Shown: piece by piece, positions 1 to 8,528 of the stretch
Layout of the letters: each line of letters opens with the position of its first letter
How positions within the stretch are numbered: the stretch's first letter is position 1
Assembly (NCBI GenBank): GCA_026169375.1
Contig: JAPFCR010000014.1
Location: forward strand, 62,001 to 126,000
DNA from: Sporosarcina sp.
GTDB lineage: Bacteria; Bacillota; Bacilli; Bacillales_A; Planococcaceae
Direction of reading: 5' to 3'
DNA length: 64,000 nucleotides
The notes under the pieces: generated by a model
Seen by the model: the letters and a program-made list of their open reading frames with translations, nothing else
Told to the model about the DNA's origin: nothing
The model's database searches: none
Position numbers and translations under genes: made by a program

Positions 1-721
1 GTTGTGTGACGAGTTCTTCTGCGATTTCATAAGACGGTTTAATTTTTTCACGTCGGTATCCAGCTTCACCGTGAATACCTACACCGTACTCAAGCTCATC
101 TTCAGCTAATGTAAAGCCTGGTTTTCCAACTTCAGGAACAGTTGCAGGAGAGAGTGAAACACCAATTGTTGCGATGTTACTGACAAGTTTTTCTCCTAGA
201 TTTTTTAAATCAGTAAGATTCATACCGTTTTCAGCTGCAGCGCCTAAAATTTTGTGAACGAGCACTGTGCCAGCAACACCACGTTTTCCGACAGATCCCG
301 TATCTTCAATTGAAATATCATCTCCAACGACAACATGATCAACGGTAATTCCTTCTAATTCGGCAAGATCTTTCGCCATATCAAAATTCATAATGTCTCC
401 AGAATAATTTTTGACGATGAGTAACACACCTGCGCCTTGGTCTGCTGTTTTAATCGCTTCGACAATTTGGTCAGGAGTTGGAGAAGTAAAGACTTCACCA
501 AGAACTGCTGCCGCAAGCATTCCTTTTCCTACAAAACCAGCATGTGCCGGTTCGTGACCGCTTCCGCCACCACTCACTAAAGCAACTTTCCCTTCATTTC
601 GGTACTTCCTATGAATGACATTCGTCCCGTCAAGACGGTCAACAAGATCATGATGTGTAAAAACAAAGCCTTCTAGTAATTCATGCAATAAGTTTTTCGG
701 ATCATTTATAATCTTCTTCAT
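1..721 (-). CDS. dhaK: Dihydroxyacetone kinase, DhaK subunit (3' end outside window)
   Basis: This gene encodes the dihydroxyacetone-binding subunit of the DhaKLM kinase, which makes dihydroxyacetone phosphate in the cytoplasm. The protein starts MKKIINDPKNLLHE and carries the SGGGSGHEPAHAGFVG substrate-binding loop near residue 50. It also has GIHGEAGYRRE, where His217 matches the histidine that binds the substrate carbonyl covalently in DhaK. The start is the ATG at 719-721 with AGGAGG at 728-733 on the minus strand. About 240 of the usual 330 or so residues are present, because the gene runs off the left edge. dhaL and dhaM would be expected beyond that edge. The neighbour on the right is an unrelated chemoreceptor. 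Confidence 0.95.
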   Translation of the reverse strand, partial: MKKIINDPKNLLHELLEGFVFTHHDLVDRLDGTNVIHRKYRNEGKVALVSGGGSGHEPAHAGFVGKGMLAAAVLGEVFTSPTPDQIVEAIKTADQGAGVLLIVKNYSGDIMNFDMAKDLAELEGITVDHVVVGDDISIEDTGSVGKRGVAGTVLVHKILGAAAENGMNLTDLKNLGEKLVSNIATIGVSLSPATVPEVGKPGFTLAEDELEYGVGIHGEAGYRREKIKPSYEIAEELVTQ

Positions 722-755
722 AATCATCCTCCTCGAATATCTTACTTTCATTATG

Positions 756-779
756 GTGGAACAATAATGAAAATTCCAC
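756..779. promoter_or_regulatory. Inverted repeat upstream of dhaK, candidate operator
   Basis: GTGGAA at 756-761 and TTCCAC at 774-779 form 6-bp inverted arms with a 12-bp spacer. They lie 35-58 bases upstream of the dhaK start, where a repressor or activator would sit. The protein that binds is unknown, and no dha regulator is in the window. Confidence 0.35.
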
Positions 780-804
780 TATTTAACTGACCGGAATAGA
801 GTCA

Positions 805-884
805 GTACCTGTGCATGAAACATTCGTGAAAGTTTAAACATTCACGTTTATTCAAACATTCATGAATATTTATCACACAGGTAC
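805..884. repeat. Intergenic inverted-repeat element, copy A
   Basis: The 26-nt arms 805-830 and 859-884 are inverted copies: 20 of 26 positions give Watson-Crick pairs and one more gives a G-U pair. The left arm contains ACCTGTGCATGAAAC (807-821), which is identical to bases 2868-2882 in copy B. Inside the element a 13-mer beginning AAACATTC occurs three times at 818, 836 and 854, an exact 18-bp period. The stretch has no open reading frame. It may be a REP/MITE-like element, a double-stranded terminator or a protein-binding array. Confidence 0.6.
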
Positions 885-972
885 CGATTTTATGTCATGT
901 TTTAAAATATTCAGCACTCGGACAGCACTAGGTATCTTGGCATAGTTGAAAAAGGAAGTATTGTAACATTTG

Positions 973-981
973 TGCTATAAT
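973..981 (+). promoter_or_regulatory. Extended -10 promoter of the chemoreceptor gene
   Basis: TGCTATAAT at 973-981 is a perfect extended -10 element, TG-N-TATAAT. No good -35 hexamer is present at 16-18 bp, which fits an extended -10 promoter. It would give a leader of about 130 nt before the ATG at 1120. Confidence 0.5.
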
Positions 982-1119
982 AAAATGAGTTATCTTTATA
1001 TTAGAAAAAATAAAACATTCATCGCAACCAAAATTTAGAGAAGTGAGCTAACACTTTAGTTTTAAAACAGTGGGAAATTGCATCAGAAAATCATTCATAA
1101 TGAAGAGGAGGTTTTGTAC

Positions 1120-2859
1120 ATGTTAAGTTCCATAAAATCAAAATTATTAACAATCTCTTTTTTAATTTTAACCATTCCATTAATTATACTAGGTATTTTT
1201 AGTTATCAAAAAAGTGCGAACAACTTAGATGAACTCGGAGCTACCAATTTAACAAATAGTGTTGAAATGACACTTGAGATGATCGAAGCACTGAATGAGG
1301 AAGTTGAAGAAGGAAATTTGTTATTAGAAGATGCACAAGAAAGAGTTAAAAGGGCAATTCTTGGAGAAAGAAATGTCGACGGAATACGTCCAATTAATAC
1401 AAATATTGACTTAGGTGAACATGGTTATTTGTTTATATTAAGTACTGAAGGCTTACAGCTTGCACATCCGAATATAGAAGGTGAAAATATTTGGGATATT
1501 GAAGATCCTGATGGTGTGAAAACAACACAGGAAGTCATTAAAGCAGCTCAATCTGGTGGTGGGCTTACTTATTTTGATTGGCCATTACCGGGGACTGAAG
1601 ATGATATCGAACCGAAAGTTTCTTATTCTAAAGAAGATCCTTATTGGGGATGGGTAATTGTTTCGAGTACATATATGCTAGATTTTAATAAACCAGCAGA
1701 AGAGTTAAAGAGTTTAATTATTATTCTAACGGTCATCACTTTAATTATAGGTTCTTTTATAGTTTGGATTTCTTCTCATCGAATAGCACAACCGATTCAA
1801 AATGTTACCGAGCATATGAAAAGTCTTGCTGAAGGAGACTTAACACAAGAACAAATCAAAATTCAATCAAAAGACGAAACAGGACAATTGGCAGTTGCTT
1901 TAAATGAGATGAGAAGTCAACTGCAATATATTATGCGTGAAGTATCAGAAAGTTCTGTTGGATTATCCAATCAAAGTAATGCTCTGACACAATCTTCAAA
2001 TGAAGTGACATTAGCGACAGAACAAGTTGCCCAAACGATGCAGGAATTAGCAACTGGAGCTGAAACACAGGCGAATCATGCAACAAATCTTTCGGAAGAG
2101 ATGAGCTCATTTACGACAAAAGTTCAAGAAGCGAATGAAGATGGTGCATACATTCAAAGAGCTTCTGGAAAAGTAATCGACATGACAAGCGAAGGGACTA
2201 CATTAATGGAAACTTCGACGAAACAAATGGCGAAAATTGATCGAATTGTTCAAGATGCGGTAGAGAAAGTAGAAGGTTTAGATACACATGCGCAAGAGAT
2301 TTCACAATTAGTTGGCGTCATCCAAGACATTGCTGATCAAACGAACTTATTAGCTTTGAATGCAGCGATTGAGGCAGCGCGTGCAGGAGAACACGGACAA
2401 GGATTTGCAGTTGTGGCGAATGAAGTTAGGACATTAGCTGAGGAATCCTCTCAATCTGTCACAAATATTACAGATATTGTGTCTAGAATTCAAAGTGAAT
2501 CTGAAATGGTATCTGCATCATTACAAGATAGTTATAAAGAAGTAGCACAAGGGACAGAGCAAATTATGACAACAGGCGAAATGTTTAAAGAAATTACGTC
2601 TGCTGTAACCGGTATGGCGCATCGCATTCGTCAAATTTCCGAGAATTTAAATGAGATTTCAACAAATACGATTGCAATGAACGGTTCAGTTCAAGAGATT
2701 GCTGCGATATCAGAGGAAGCTGCAGCGGGTGTAGAACAAACTTCCGCTTCAACTCAACAAACGAGTGCTTCAATGGAAGAAGTTGCAGCAAGCTCACACG
2801 ACCTTGCTAAATTAGCAGAAGAACTAAATGAATTGGTAACTCAATTTACACTAGATTAA
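1120..2859 (+). CDS. Methyl-accepting chemotaxis protein with extracellular Cache domain
   Basis: This is a membrane chemoreceptor that signals to CheA/CheW. It has TM1 at about residues 10-29 and a single Cache-type sensor at about 35-195 (GYLFILS... and [12 protein letters not shown] are typical). TM2 is at about 197-219, followed by a HAMP domain to about 270 and a long cytoplasmic coiled coil. The hairpin tip, with [20 protein letters not shown], is at about 402-421. The start is ATG 1120 behind GAGGAGG (1105-1111). A TTG 14 codons upstream lacks a ribosome binding site and would put extra residues before TM1. There is no C-terminal CheR-tethering pentapeptide. The ligand is not evident, although this Cache type often binds small organic acids. 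It is monocistronic and ends before a bidirectional terminator. Confidence 0.95.
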   Translation: MLSSIKSKLLTISFLILTIPLIILGIFSYQKSANNLDELGATNLTNSVEMTLEMIEALNEEVEEGNLLLEDAQERVKRAILGERNVDGIRPINTNIDLGEHGYLFILSTEGLQLAHPNIEGENIWDIEDPDGVKTTQEVIKAAQSGGGLTYFDWPLPGTEDDIEPKVSYSKEDPYWGWVIVSSTYMLDFNKPAEELKSLIIILTVITLIIGSFIVWISSHRIAQPIQNVTEHMKSLAEGDLTQEQIKIQSKDETGQLAVALNEMRSQLQYIMREVSESSVGLSNQSNALTQSSNEVTLATEQVAQTMQELATGAETQANHATNLSEEMSSFTTKVQEANEDGAYIQRASGKVIDMTSEGTTLMETSTKQMAKIDRIVQDAVEKVEGLDTHAQEISQLVGVIQDIADQTNLLALNAAIEAARAGEHGQGFAVVANEVRTLAEESSQSVTNITDIVSRIQSESEMVSASLQDSYKEVAQGTEQIMTTGEMFKEITSAVTGMAHRIRQISENLNEISTNTIAMNGSVQEIAAISEEAAAGVEQTSASTQQTSASMEEVAASSHDLAKLAEELNELVTQFTLD

Positions 2860-2864
2860 TGATT

Positions 2865-2920
2865 GGCACCTGTGCATGAAACGATTTAGAATGTTTGAAA
2901 TTGTTTCGCGTACGGGTACC
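2865..2920. repeat. Intergenic inverted-repeat element, copy B
   Basis: The arms GGCACCTGTGCATGAAAC (2865-2882) and GTTTCGCGTACGGGTACC (2903-2920) pair over 18 bp with 13 Watson-Crick and 3 G-U pairs. Fifteen bases of the left arm are identical to copy A at 805-884. The element begins five bases after the chemoreceptor stop codon and lies before the true U-tract terminator, so it is not needed for simple termination. Confidence 0.6.
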
Positions 2921-2937
2921 TTAGAACTTGCCAATCT

Positions 2938-2977
2938 AAAAACGACTTAATCTCATTTAAAGATTAAGTCGTTTTTT
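2938..2977. terminator. Bidirectional intrinsic terminator
   Basis: AAACGACTTAATCT and AGATTAAGTCGTTT form a stem of about 15 bp with a 7-nt loop. A T-run follows on the plus strand and A-rich sequence precedes it. It lies between the convergent chemoreceptor and NCS1 permease genes and can serve both. Confidence 0.85.
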
Positions 2978-3006
2978 TAGGTGAGATGAGATTGGTACCT
3001 TAAAAA

Positions 3007-4458
3007 TTAGATCTTTTTCTTCGCAAATTTTAACTTCGGTCGTGAAATGATTGTATACAAAATCGCAGTCATTAAGATAGTTGGATAAATCGCACCGGTT
3101 GTTGTCATAAAGAAATCGACGTTTTGAATGAACCAGTAAAACACAACACCGATGAACCAAACACTCACTGCTTTTAGATTAACCCCTTTAAAATACCAAT
3201 ACTTCCCGCCGACAATATCAAATTGTGCCACATCATATTTTCTTTTCTTTACGAAGAAATAATCTGCGACGAGCACCCCTAATAACGCACTTAATACCAT
3301 TCCAATATATTCAAGGAACATCGTAAATGTATCTAAAAAGCTTGTCATATAAAGTGGAACTAACATGAGAATACCTGCGATGATTGTCACGAGCCAGATT
3401 GCATGAAGCGGCTTTACTTTTCTTGTTACGTTTGTAACTGATACACCAGCAGCCATTAAGTTAACAACGTTTGTCGTGACACAAGCGACTACAATTAGTA
3501 AGAGCGCAACCCAACCAAGTCCTAAATTTGTAACGAGTGAACTTGGGTCAGAGTTGTCAGGATTGTAAACACCTGTCGTAAGTGCTGCACCAATTGTCGA
3601 AATGATGCCGACAAATGCAAACCAAGCGAGCGACACTAACGCACCGATTAACGGCGCAACGGTTGCCGTTTTAACGGTTGGTGTGTAGCGTGTGAATTCC
3701 GCTACACCTAGCACCCACGCTAAACTGAATGCTGCCATAATATCGATTGCGACACCTGTTGGCATTTTGAGATTAGCAGGTGGCTGCCAAGCAAATATGT
3801 CTGTCAGAGAGTGTTGTTGTAAAACAACTGTCGTAATCCATACTCCGAGAATCAGTACGAGGACAATCCCAATCCTTTCGACAATTTTAACTGAATTTCT
3901 TCCAAGGGATACAGCCGCTAAGTTCAGTAACGTCATAATAACAATCCCAAGAATCATCGGTCCAGAACTTCCAGGCTCACCATAAGCTGGCCATCCAAAC
4001 AGATCACTGAAGATGAAACTCATTGAAATGACGGCAATAAACGTATTAACTACAGCCCACCCTAAAAAAACAATGGTATTTAAAAGGGTCGGTAAAGCAC
4101 TGCCTTTAATCCCAAAAGCGGGCCTTGTAAGCGCCATCGTTGACGTACCTACTTTGTATCCCATATAACCGATGAGCGCTAAAATGAGATAAGCAATTGG
4201 ATTCGCAATGAGCGTCACAGCAATCGCCCCGGCAAAAGAAGCGCCAGCAATCGTTCCTCCTACATACCACGAAGCATTATTTGAGTTGGCTCCAACCCAA
4301 ATCGCAATCATATCAAAGAAACCTATATTTCTTTGTGACATCGGAACTTCATCTGTTGCATAGTATTCTATTGTTTTTTCTTTCTTCATTCTTTTCACAC
4401 CTGAAGAATCTTTTGTCTTCAGGCGCGAACTGGGTCCATCTTCACTAGCTTTAGCCAT
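3007..4458 (-). CDS. NCS1-family nucleobase/cytosine permease
   Basis: This is a 12-TM cytoplasmic-membrane symporter of the nucleobase:cation symporter-1 family (CodB/PurT-like). It carries the family pattern near residues 50-75 (WVGANSNNASWYVGG) and the TM3 segment KVGTSTMALTRPAFG. At 483 aa it has the usual family length. The start is ATG 4458 with AAAGGAA about nine bases upstream, and an internal ATG at residue 24 would also be possible. It follows the cysteine hydrolase gene by 29 bp and is probably co-transcribed with it. The substrate is therefore likely the amide or N-heterocycle that the hydrolase acts on, but its identity cannot be read from the sequence. Confidence 0.88.
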   Translation of the reverse strand: MAKASEDGPSSRLKTKDSSGVKRMKKEKTIEYYATDEVPMSQRNIGFFDMIAIWVGANSNNASWYVGGTIAGASFAGAIAVTLIANPIAYLILALIGYMGYKVGTSTMALTRPAFGIKGSALPTLLNTIVFLGWAVVNTFIAVISMSFIFSDLFGWPAYGEPGSSGPMILGIVIMTLLNLAAVSLGRNSVKIVERIGIVLVLILGVWITTVVLQQHSLTDIFAWQPPANLKMPTGVAIDIMAAFSLAWVLGVAEFTRYTPTVKTATVAPLIGALVSLAWFAFVGIISTIGAALTTGVYNPDNSDPSSLVTNLGLGWVALLLIVVACVTTNVVNLMAAGVSVTNVTRKVKPLHAIWLVTIIAGILMLVPLYMTSFLDTFTMFLEYIGMVLSALLGVLVADYFFVKKRKYDVAQFDIVGGKYWYFKGVNLKAVSVWFIGVVFYWFIQNVDFFMTTTGAIYPTILMTAILYTIISRPKLKFAKKKI

Positions 4459-4487
4459 TTAATAACATTCCTTTCTTGTATCACTAC

Positions 4488-5159
4488 TTACTTTTCTTTA
4501 GATGACGAAAGTTTTGAAAATATTTCTCGCATATTATCTGGTGAAAACTGTAGCTCATCCGGTTCTTCTGATGACCAAACGTCATAATTTTCGCCATTCA
4601 TCTTTTTATAAAGTTCTTTTGTTTGGTAGATTTCTAAGTCATAAATCCAATTAGCCATCATTAAAACAGCTGCCATATGTGCACCTTCAGTTGTTGTTCC
4701 GCACATATCTTCTACTAAACTAACGCGGTAATCACGGTAATAAGCGTCCATCACGGTCGATAAAACACAGACATCGGTTAATACCCCGCCAACAATTAAA
4801 TGTTGAATGCCTAACCCTTTTAACAGTAAGTCTAAGTTAGATTCGTAAAAACCACTATATCGATATTTATCAATAATAAAATCGCCATGTTCAGGTTTTA
4901 TAATTTCTGCCACTTCAATCGCTGTCGTTTGGTCGTGGTAATAAAGCGGTTCTCCTTTTTCGTCCACCGGCTCACGATTCGCAAGGCCAACCCCATCTGC
5001 TCGGTTAATATGTCTTGTATATAAGACAGGGATATTTAATTGTCGACATTTATCTAAAATAGTTTTCGCATTTTGTAAGATTTGATCCATACGGGCAATG
5101 TCAGAAGTGCCTTCCTCATTTTGCATATCAACTAATAAAAAAGCTGTTTTTTCTTTCAT
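4488..5159 (-). CDS. Isochorismatase-family cysteine hydrolase (amidohydrolase)
   Basis: This is a cytoplasmic cysteine hydrolase of the isochorismatase/nicotinamidase/N-carbamoylsarcosine amidase superfamily. The triad is visible: Asp11 in FLLVDMQN, Lys98 in IIDKYRYSGF and Cys131 in GVLTDVCVLST. The loop before the cysteine carries the usual cis-peptide region. It is likely to cleave a C-N bond of an amide or carbamoyl compound. The start has a strong AAAGGAGGAG site. It is the first gene of a two-gene minus-strand unit with the NCS1 permease and is divergent from an amidase. Nicotinamidase, ureidoacrylate amidohydrolase and N-carbamoyl hydrolase remain alternatives. Confidence 0.85.
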   Translation of the reverse strand: MKEKTAFLLVDMQNEEGTSDIARMDQILQNAKTILDKCRQLNIPVLYTRHINRADGVGLANREPVDEKGEPLYYHDQTTAIEVAEIIKPEHGDFIIDKYRYSGFYESNLDLLLKGLGIQHLIVGGVLTDVCVLSTVMDAYYRDYRVSLVEDMCGTTTEGAHMAAVLMMANWIYDLEIYQTKELYKKMNGENYDVWSSEEPDELQFSPDNMREIFSKLSSSKEK

Positions 5160-5230
5160 TTCCTTATCTCCTCCTTTCGCTGCTTCGGTTACTTCTTTAT
5201 ATAACTAAGCATAGTAGCATGGATGACAGA

Positions 5231-5259
5231 GGAATAAAAGCTTAAGATTTTTCTGTCAA
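5231..5259 (-). promoter_or_regulatory. Probable promoter of the hydrolase-permease unit
   Basis: On the minus strand a consensus -35 TTGACA (5254-5259) is followed after 17 bp by TATTCC (5231-5236), a poor -10. It lies about 70 bp upstream of the hydrolase start. Confidence 0.4.
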
Positions 5260-5361
5260 TTATTCAAGTGTAGATGATAATCTCTTAAGCAAACTTATTC
5301 GCTTCAATTCACATGATTGTTTTATGGATAATCTTTATTCATCCTATTTTTACCAATCATT

Positions 5362-5370
5362 TGCTATGAT
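5362..5370 (+). promoter_or_regulatory. Extended -10 promoter of the amidase gene
   Basis: TGCTATGAT is an extended -10 element (TG-N-TATGAT) about 30 bp before the TTG start of the amidase. It is placed divergently from the promoter at 5231-5259. Confidence 0.5.
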
Positions 5371-5401
5371 GAAGTAGATTACTTTTTAGGGGGCGCTTTC
5401 G

Positions 5402-6892
5402 TTGAAAAGAGAAGAGTATATACATTTAGATGGAATAGGGCTTGCAACGTTAATAGAAAAGAAAGAAGTAACAAAGCAGGAAGTATTAGATGCGAGTTTT
5501 GAGCAATTAGAAAAGGTCAACCCAATATTGAATGCGGTTACGTATACGCGTAAAGAAAAGGCTTATGAAGAAATAAAAGAAATAAAAGGTGGCGCATTTC
5601 AAGGAGTGCCAACAGCTTTAAAAGATATTTCACAAACAGTAAAAGGAGAGCCATCAACAAGTGGAGCGCGTTTAATGAAAGAAGCAATTGCACCGCAAAC
5701 GGCTCATTTCACACAAAGGTTTTTAAATACAGGGGTTATTTCAATTGGAAATTCAACAACACCTGAATTTGCGTTGAAAAATATTACGGAGTCAAAGTTA
5801 CACGGCCCGACAAGAAATCCGTGGAATAAAAACCATTCACCGGGTGGTTCGAGTGGAGGAGCCGCGGCACTTGTCGCATCAGGTGTTGTGCCAATTGCAG
5901 GCGCAAGTGATGGGGGTGGATCGATTCGAATTCCAGCGACGTTTAGTGGACTTTTCGGATTAAAGCCGACACGTGGGCGTACGCCGGTAGGACCAGGAGT
6001 TGGACGTAATTGGCAAGGTGCATCTATCGATTTTGTACTCACTAAATCAGTACGTGATAGTGCGCGGATGTTAGACCAATTACAAGTCGTTCAACAACAA
6101 GCAGCTTTCCAAACGCCATTATTTGAAGGAAATTATGAAAAAACAGCCGAGACCCCATTTCATAAACCGTTGAAAATTGGTTTTACAACAGAGTCACCAG
6201 TAGGTACACCTGTTTCTGATGAGGCCAAAGACGCGGTATTAAAGGTTATGAAGTGGCTAGAAGAACAAGGACATGAGGTAGTGGAGACAACAAATGGGAT
6301 AGATGAAACGTCGTTAATGAATAACTATTTCCTTATGAATAGCGGGGAAATGGCAACGGTCATCACGCAAATGGAAGCAATGACTGGACGAAAAATGACT
6401 GAAAAAGATGTAGAGGTAGAAACTTGGTTACTCAATCTTGCTGGGCAAAATGTATCTGCTGCCGCTTTCTCTAGCAGTTTAGCTGCGTGGGATGTGGCGG
6501 CTGAACAAATGGCGATTTTCCATGAGACATACGATTTTTACGTGACACCAGCCGCTTCTTTCGGAGCACCTACAATTGGTGAGTTAACATATAGTGACAA
6601 AGAAGCTAACAAGTTAATTGAACAAATGAATACACTCACACCATCTGAGCAGCAAGAACTCATTTATGAAGTGTTTTTACCGAGCATTACGTATACACCT
6701 TATACACCACTCGCAAATTTAACAGGTCAACCTGCAATGAGCGTCCCTGTTCATATGACAAAAGATCATTTACCAATCGGTGTTCAATTTATTGCTCCGA
6801 AAGGGTCGGATGAACGTTTATTACAAATCGCTCACCAATTAGAACAATCAGACCTCTGGATAGGGATGAAAGGGAATCCTTATTTTAATTGA
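5402..6892 (+). CDS. Amidase-signature family amidase
   Basis: This is a cytoplasmic amidase of the GatA/amidase-signature family. The Ser-cisSer-Lys triad is present: Lys74 (TALKDIS), Ser150 in SPGGSSGG and nucleophile Ser174 in SDGGGSIRIPA, with the family spacing of 24 between the serines. At 496 aa it is full length. It is probably a stand-alone amidase and not the GatA subunit, since gatC and gatB are absent. The start is TTG 5402 behind AGGGGGC with seven bases of spacing. Its divergent arrangement with a second amidohydrolase and a permease, and the downstream SSS symporter, suggest an amide-utilisation module. That module role is inference. Confidence 0.88.
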   Translation: MKREEYIHLDGIGLATLIEKKEVTKQEVLDASFEQLEKVNPILNAVTYTRKEKAYEEIKEIKGGAFQGVPTALKDISQTVKGEPSTSGARLMKEAIAPQTAHFTQRFLNTGVISIGNSTTPEFALKNITESKLHGPTRNPWNKNHSPGGSSGGAAALVASGVVPIAGASDGGGSIRIPATFSGLFGLKPTRGRTPVGPGVGRNWQGASIDFVLTKSVRDSARMLDQLQVVQQQAAFQTPLFEGNYEKTAETPFHKPLKIGFTTESPVGTPVSDEAKDAVLKVMKWLEEQGHEVVETTNGIDETSLMNNYFLMNSGEMATVITQMEAMTGRKMTEKDVEVETWLLNLAGQNVSAAAFSSSLAAWDVAAEQMAIFHETYDFYVTPAASFGAPTIGELTYSDKEANKLIEQMNTLTPSEQQELIYEVFLPSITYTPYTPLANLTGQPAMSVPVHMTKDHLPIGVQFIAPKGSDERLLQIAHQLEQSDLWIGMKGNPYFN

Positions 6893-6967
6893 TGAGATGT
6901 AGTCATGCTGTACATGTATTGAAGAAACGAATGTCTTGATGCATGTCTCTTGTTCGCAACATTGTAT

Positions 6968-6996
6968 AGGTACTTGGAAATATAATCCAAGTACCT
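6968..6996. promoter_or_regulatory. Perfect 11-bp inverted repeat before the SSS symporter
   Basis: AGGTACTTGGA (6968-6978) and TCCAAGTACCT (6986-6996) are perfect inverted arms with a 7-nt loop. No T-run follows on either strand, so it is not a standard terminator. It ends 19 bp before the symporter start codon, where it could be an operator or an mRNA structure near the ribosome binding site. Confidence 0.5.
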
Positions 6997-7015
6997 CCAA
7001 TTATAGGGGGATTCT

Positions 7016-8425
7016 ATGTTTAATGACCAAGAACGACTGATTTTAGCAAGTATCATCTTCGTATATTTTATTTTCCTTTTTATGCTTTCTTTATATATGA
7101 AAAAGAAAACAAAAACATATGAAGATTATAATGTTGCAGGGAGATCGGTTTCTGTTTTTCCGCTCATTTTAACGTTTGTAGGAACAGGGATTGGCGGGGC
7201 CACGTTATTAGGCTATATGGAAAATGGGTACCTGCTTGGAATGGGACAACAGTGGATACATATTACGATGCTTTTTGCTGTTATTTTACTCGCATCTTTC
7301 TTACTCAAGAAGATTCGACACTTAGGAGAACAACATCATATGGTGACAGTTGGAGATTATACAGCTTTACGTTACGGAGAAAAAGCGCGTATTCCTACTG
7401 TCATTAGCTTTTTGTTTTCGTATTGTGCAATGACAGGGATGCAGTTTGCTGCAATTGCTTCTATTTTAAATTTAACACTTGGTATTCCGATGACAGTTGG
7501 AATTTTAATTGGTTGGGTATTATTAACAGCTAAAACATATGTCGGTGGTTTAAAAGCTGTCATTTGGCAAGATGTCATTCAAGGACTTATTTTAATATTC
7601 GGTGTGCTATTGTTATTTGTTACTGTGTTAAAGCTTTCAGGAAGCTGGGAAAACATTTCTATTAATGCGCAGGCGATGAATGAAGAATCGATGCTCGATG
7701 TTTTTAATATTACATCAGGTGAAATACTTATTTATTTATTAACATTGTCTTTCTACCAATTCATACGCCAAGATGTATGGCAACGGATTTGGGCAGCAAA
7801 TAGTCTTCGAACTGCGCGTAATGGTTATTGGATTTCGATGATTGTTGCCATTTTATTAGGTGCGATGGTCGTCCTAATTGGTGTTGTTAGTCGATATGGT
7901 TTAGATTTGGGACAAGTTGATCCGGCACTTGTTTACTACCGTATCATTGAAGATGTCTTTCCGTTTTCGTTGGTTGTCGTAATGATTATCGTTCTTCTTG
8001 GGGCGGTCATTTCAAGTGCTGACTCGTTCTTTATTGCGGGTTCTTCGTCAATTGTGAATGACTTAATTAAACCAAATGTAAAAAATCCGAATCAAACAAA
8101 CATGTTATTGTACAGTCGACTTTCTGTTTTGATTGTTTCAGTGATTGCGCTTATTTTAACATTGGCTATTCCGGGGCTTGTGAATTTAATGGTGACGGGA
8201 ACTGCTATGTCGGTTTCTGGTTTACTTGCACCTGTATTATTCGGTTTATTTTGGAAGAAGCCAACAAAACTTGCGGGAACGTCTGCAATGTGGATCGGCT
8301 TAATATCTGCTGTAGTTTGGCAAATTCTTGGACACCCTTACGGCATTCATCCCATTCTGATTGGATTACCGTTATCAACGATTACGTTATTGGCAATCAC
8401 TTTGACAACAAGAACGTCAAGTTGA
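7016..8425 (+). CDS. Sodium:solute symporter (SSS family)
   Basis: This is a cytoplasmic-membrane Na+-coupled symporter of 469 aa with about 13 predicted membrane segments. The family-typical TM1-2 region is GTGIGGATLLGY with polar residues for Na+ coordination, and ISSADSFFIAGSS in the later half matches the SSS TM8-9 signature. The start is ATG 7016 with GGGGG at 7006-7010. It lies 123 bp after the amidase on the same strand, separated by the inverted repeat at 6968-6996, so it may be independently controlled. The substrate is not evident. SSS proteins of this type carry pantothenate, proline or other organic solutes. Confidence 0.88.
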   Translation: MFNDQERLILASIIFVYFIFLFMLSLYMKKKTKTYEDYNVAGRSVSVFPLILTFVGTGIGGATLLGYMENGYLLGMGQQWIHITMLFAVILLASFLLKKIRHLGEQHHMVTVGDYTALRYGEKARIPTVISFLFSYCAMTGMQFAAIASILNLTLGIPMTVGILIGWVLLTAKTYVGGLKAVIWQDVIQGLILIFGVLLLFVTVLKLSGSWENISINAQAMNEESMLDVFNITSGEILIYLLTLSFYQFIRQDVWQRIWAANSLRTARNGYWISMIVAILLGAMVVLIGVVSRYGLDLGQVDPALVYYRIIEDVFPFSLVVVMIIVLLGAVISSADSFFIAGSSSIVNDLIKPNVKNPNQTNMLLYSRLSVLIVSVIALILTLAIPGLVNLMVTGTAMSVSGLLAPVLFGLFWKKPTKLAGTSAMWIGLISAVVWQILGHPYGIHPILIGLPLSTITLLAITLTTRTSS

Positions 8426-8528
8426 TATTTATTAGTGTGTTAGAGGTGTTTCCATTTCCGCGTATAGACCACGATGATTGAAAAATAGATAGAACGGGTA
8501 AAGTAAGTCTAAAAAAGGTGGTTTTAAA

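Noticed and set aside
818..866. CRISPR-like array in the dhaK upstream repeat
   Set aside because: The three repeats are 13-mers at an 18-bp period, leaving 5-bp spacers. This is far too short for CRISPR, and no cas genes are nearby.
5704..6042. 112-codon open frame antisense to the amidase
   Set aside because: It mirrors the strongly conserved amidase signature region on the other strand and has no ribosome site or promoter of its own.
5402..6892. GatA subunit of glutamyl-tRNA amidotransferase
   Set aside because: gatC and gatB are not adjacent, and the divergent hydrolase-permease context points to a catabolic amidase of the same superfamily.
8251..8481. 76-codon open frame overlapping the symporter 3' end
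   Set aside because: It lies mostly inside the SSS gene in another frame with no ribosome site, and its product shows no coherent domain.
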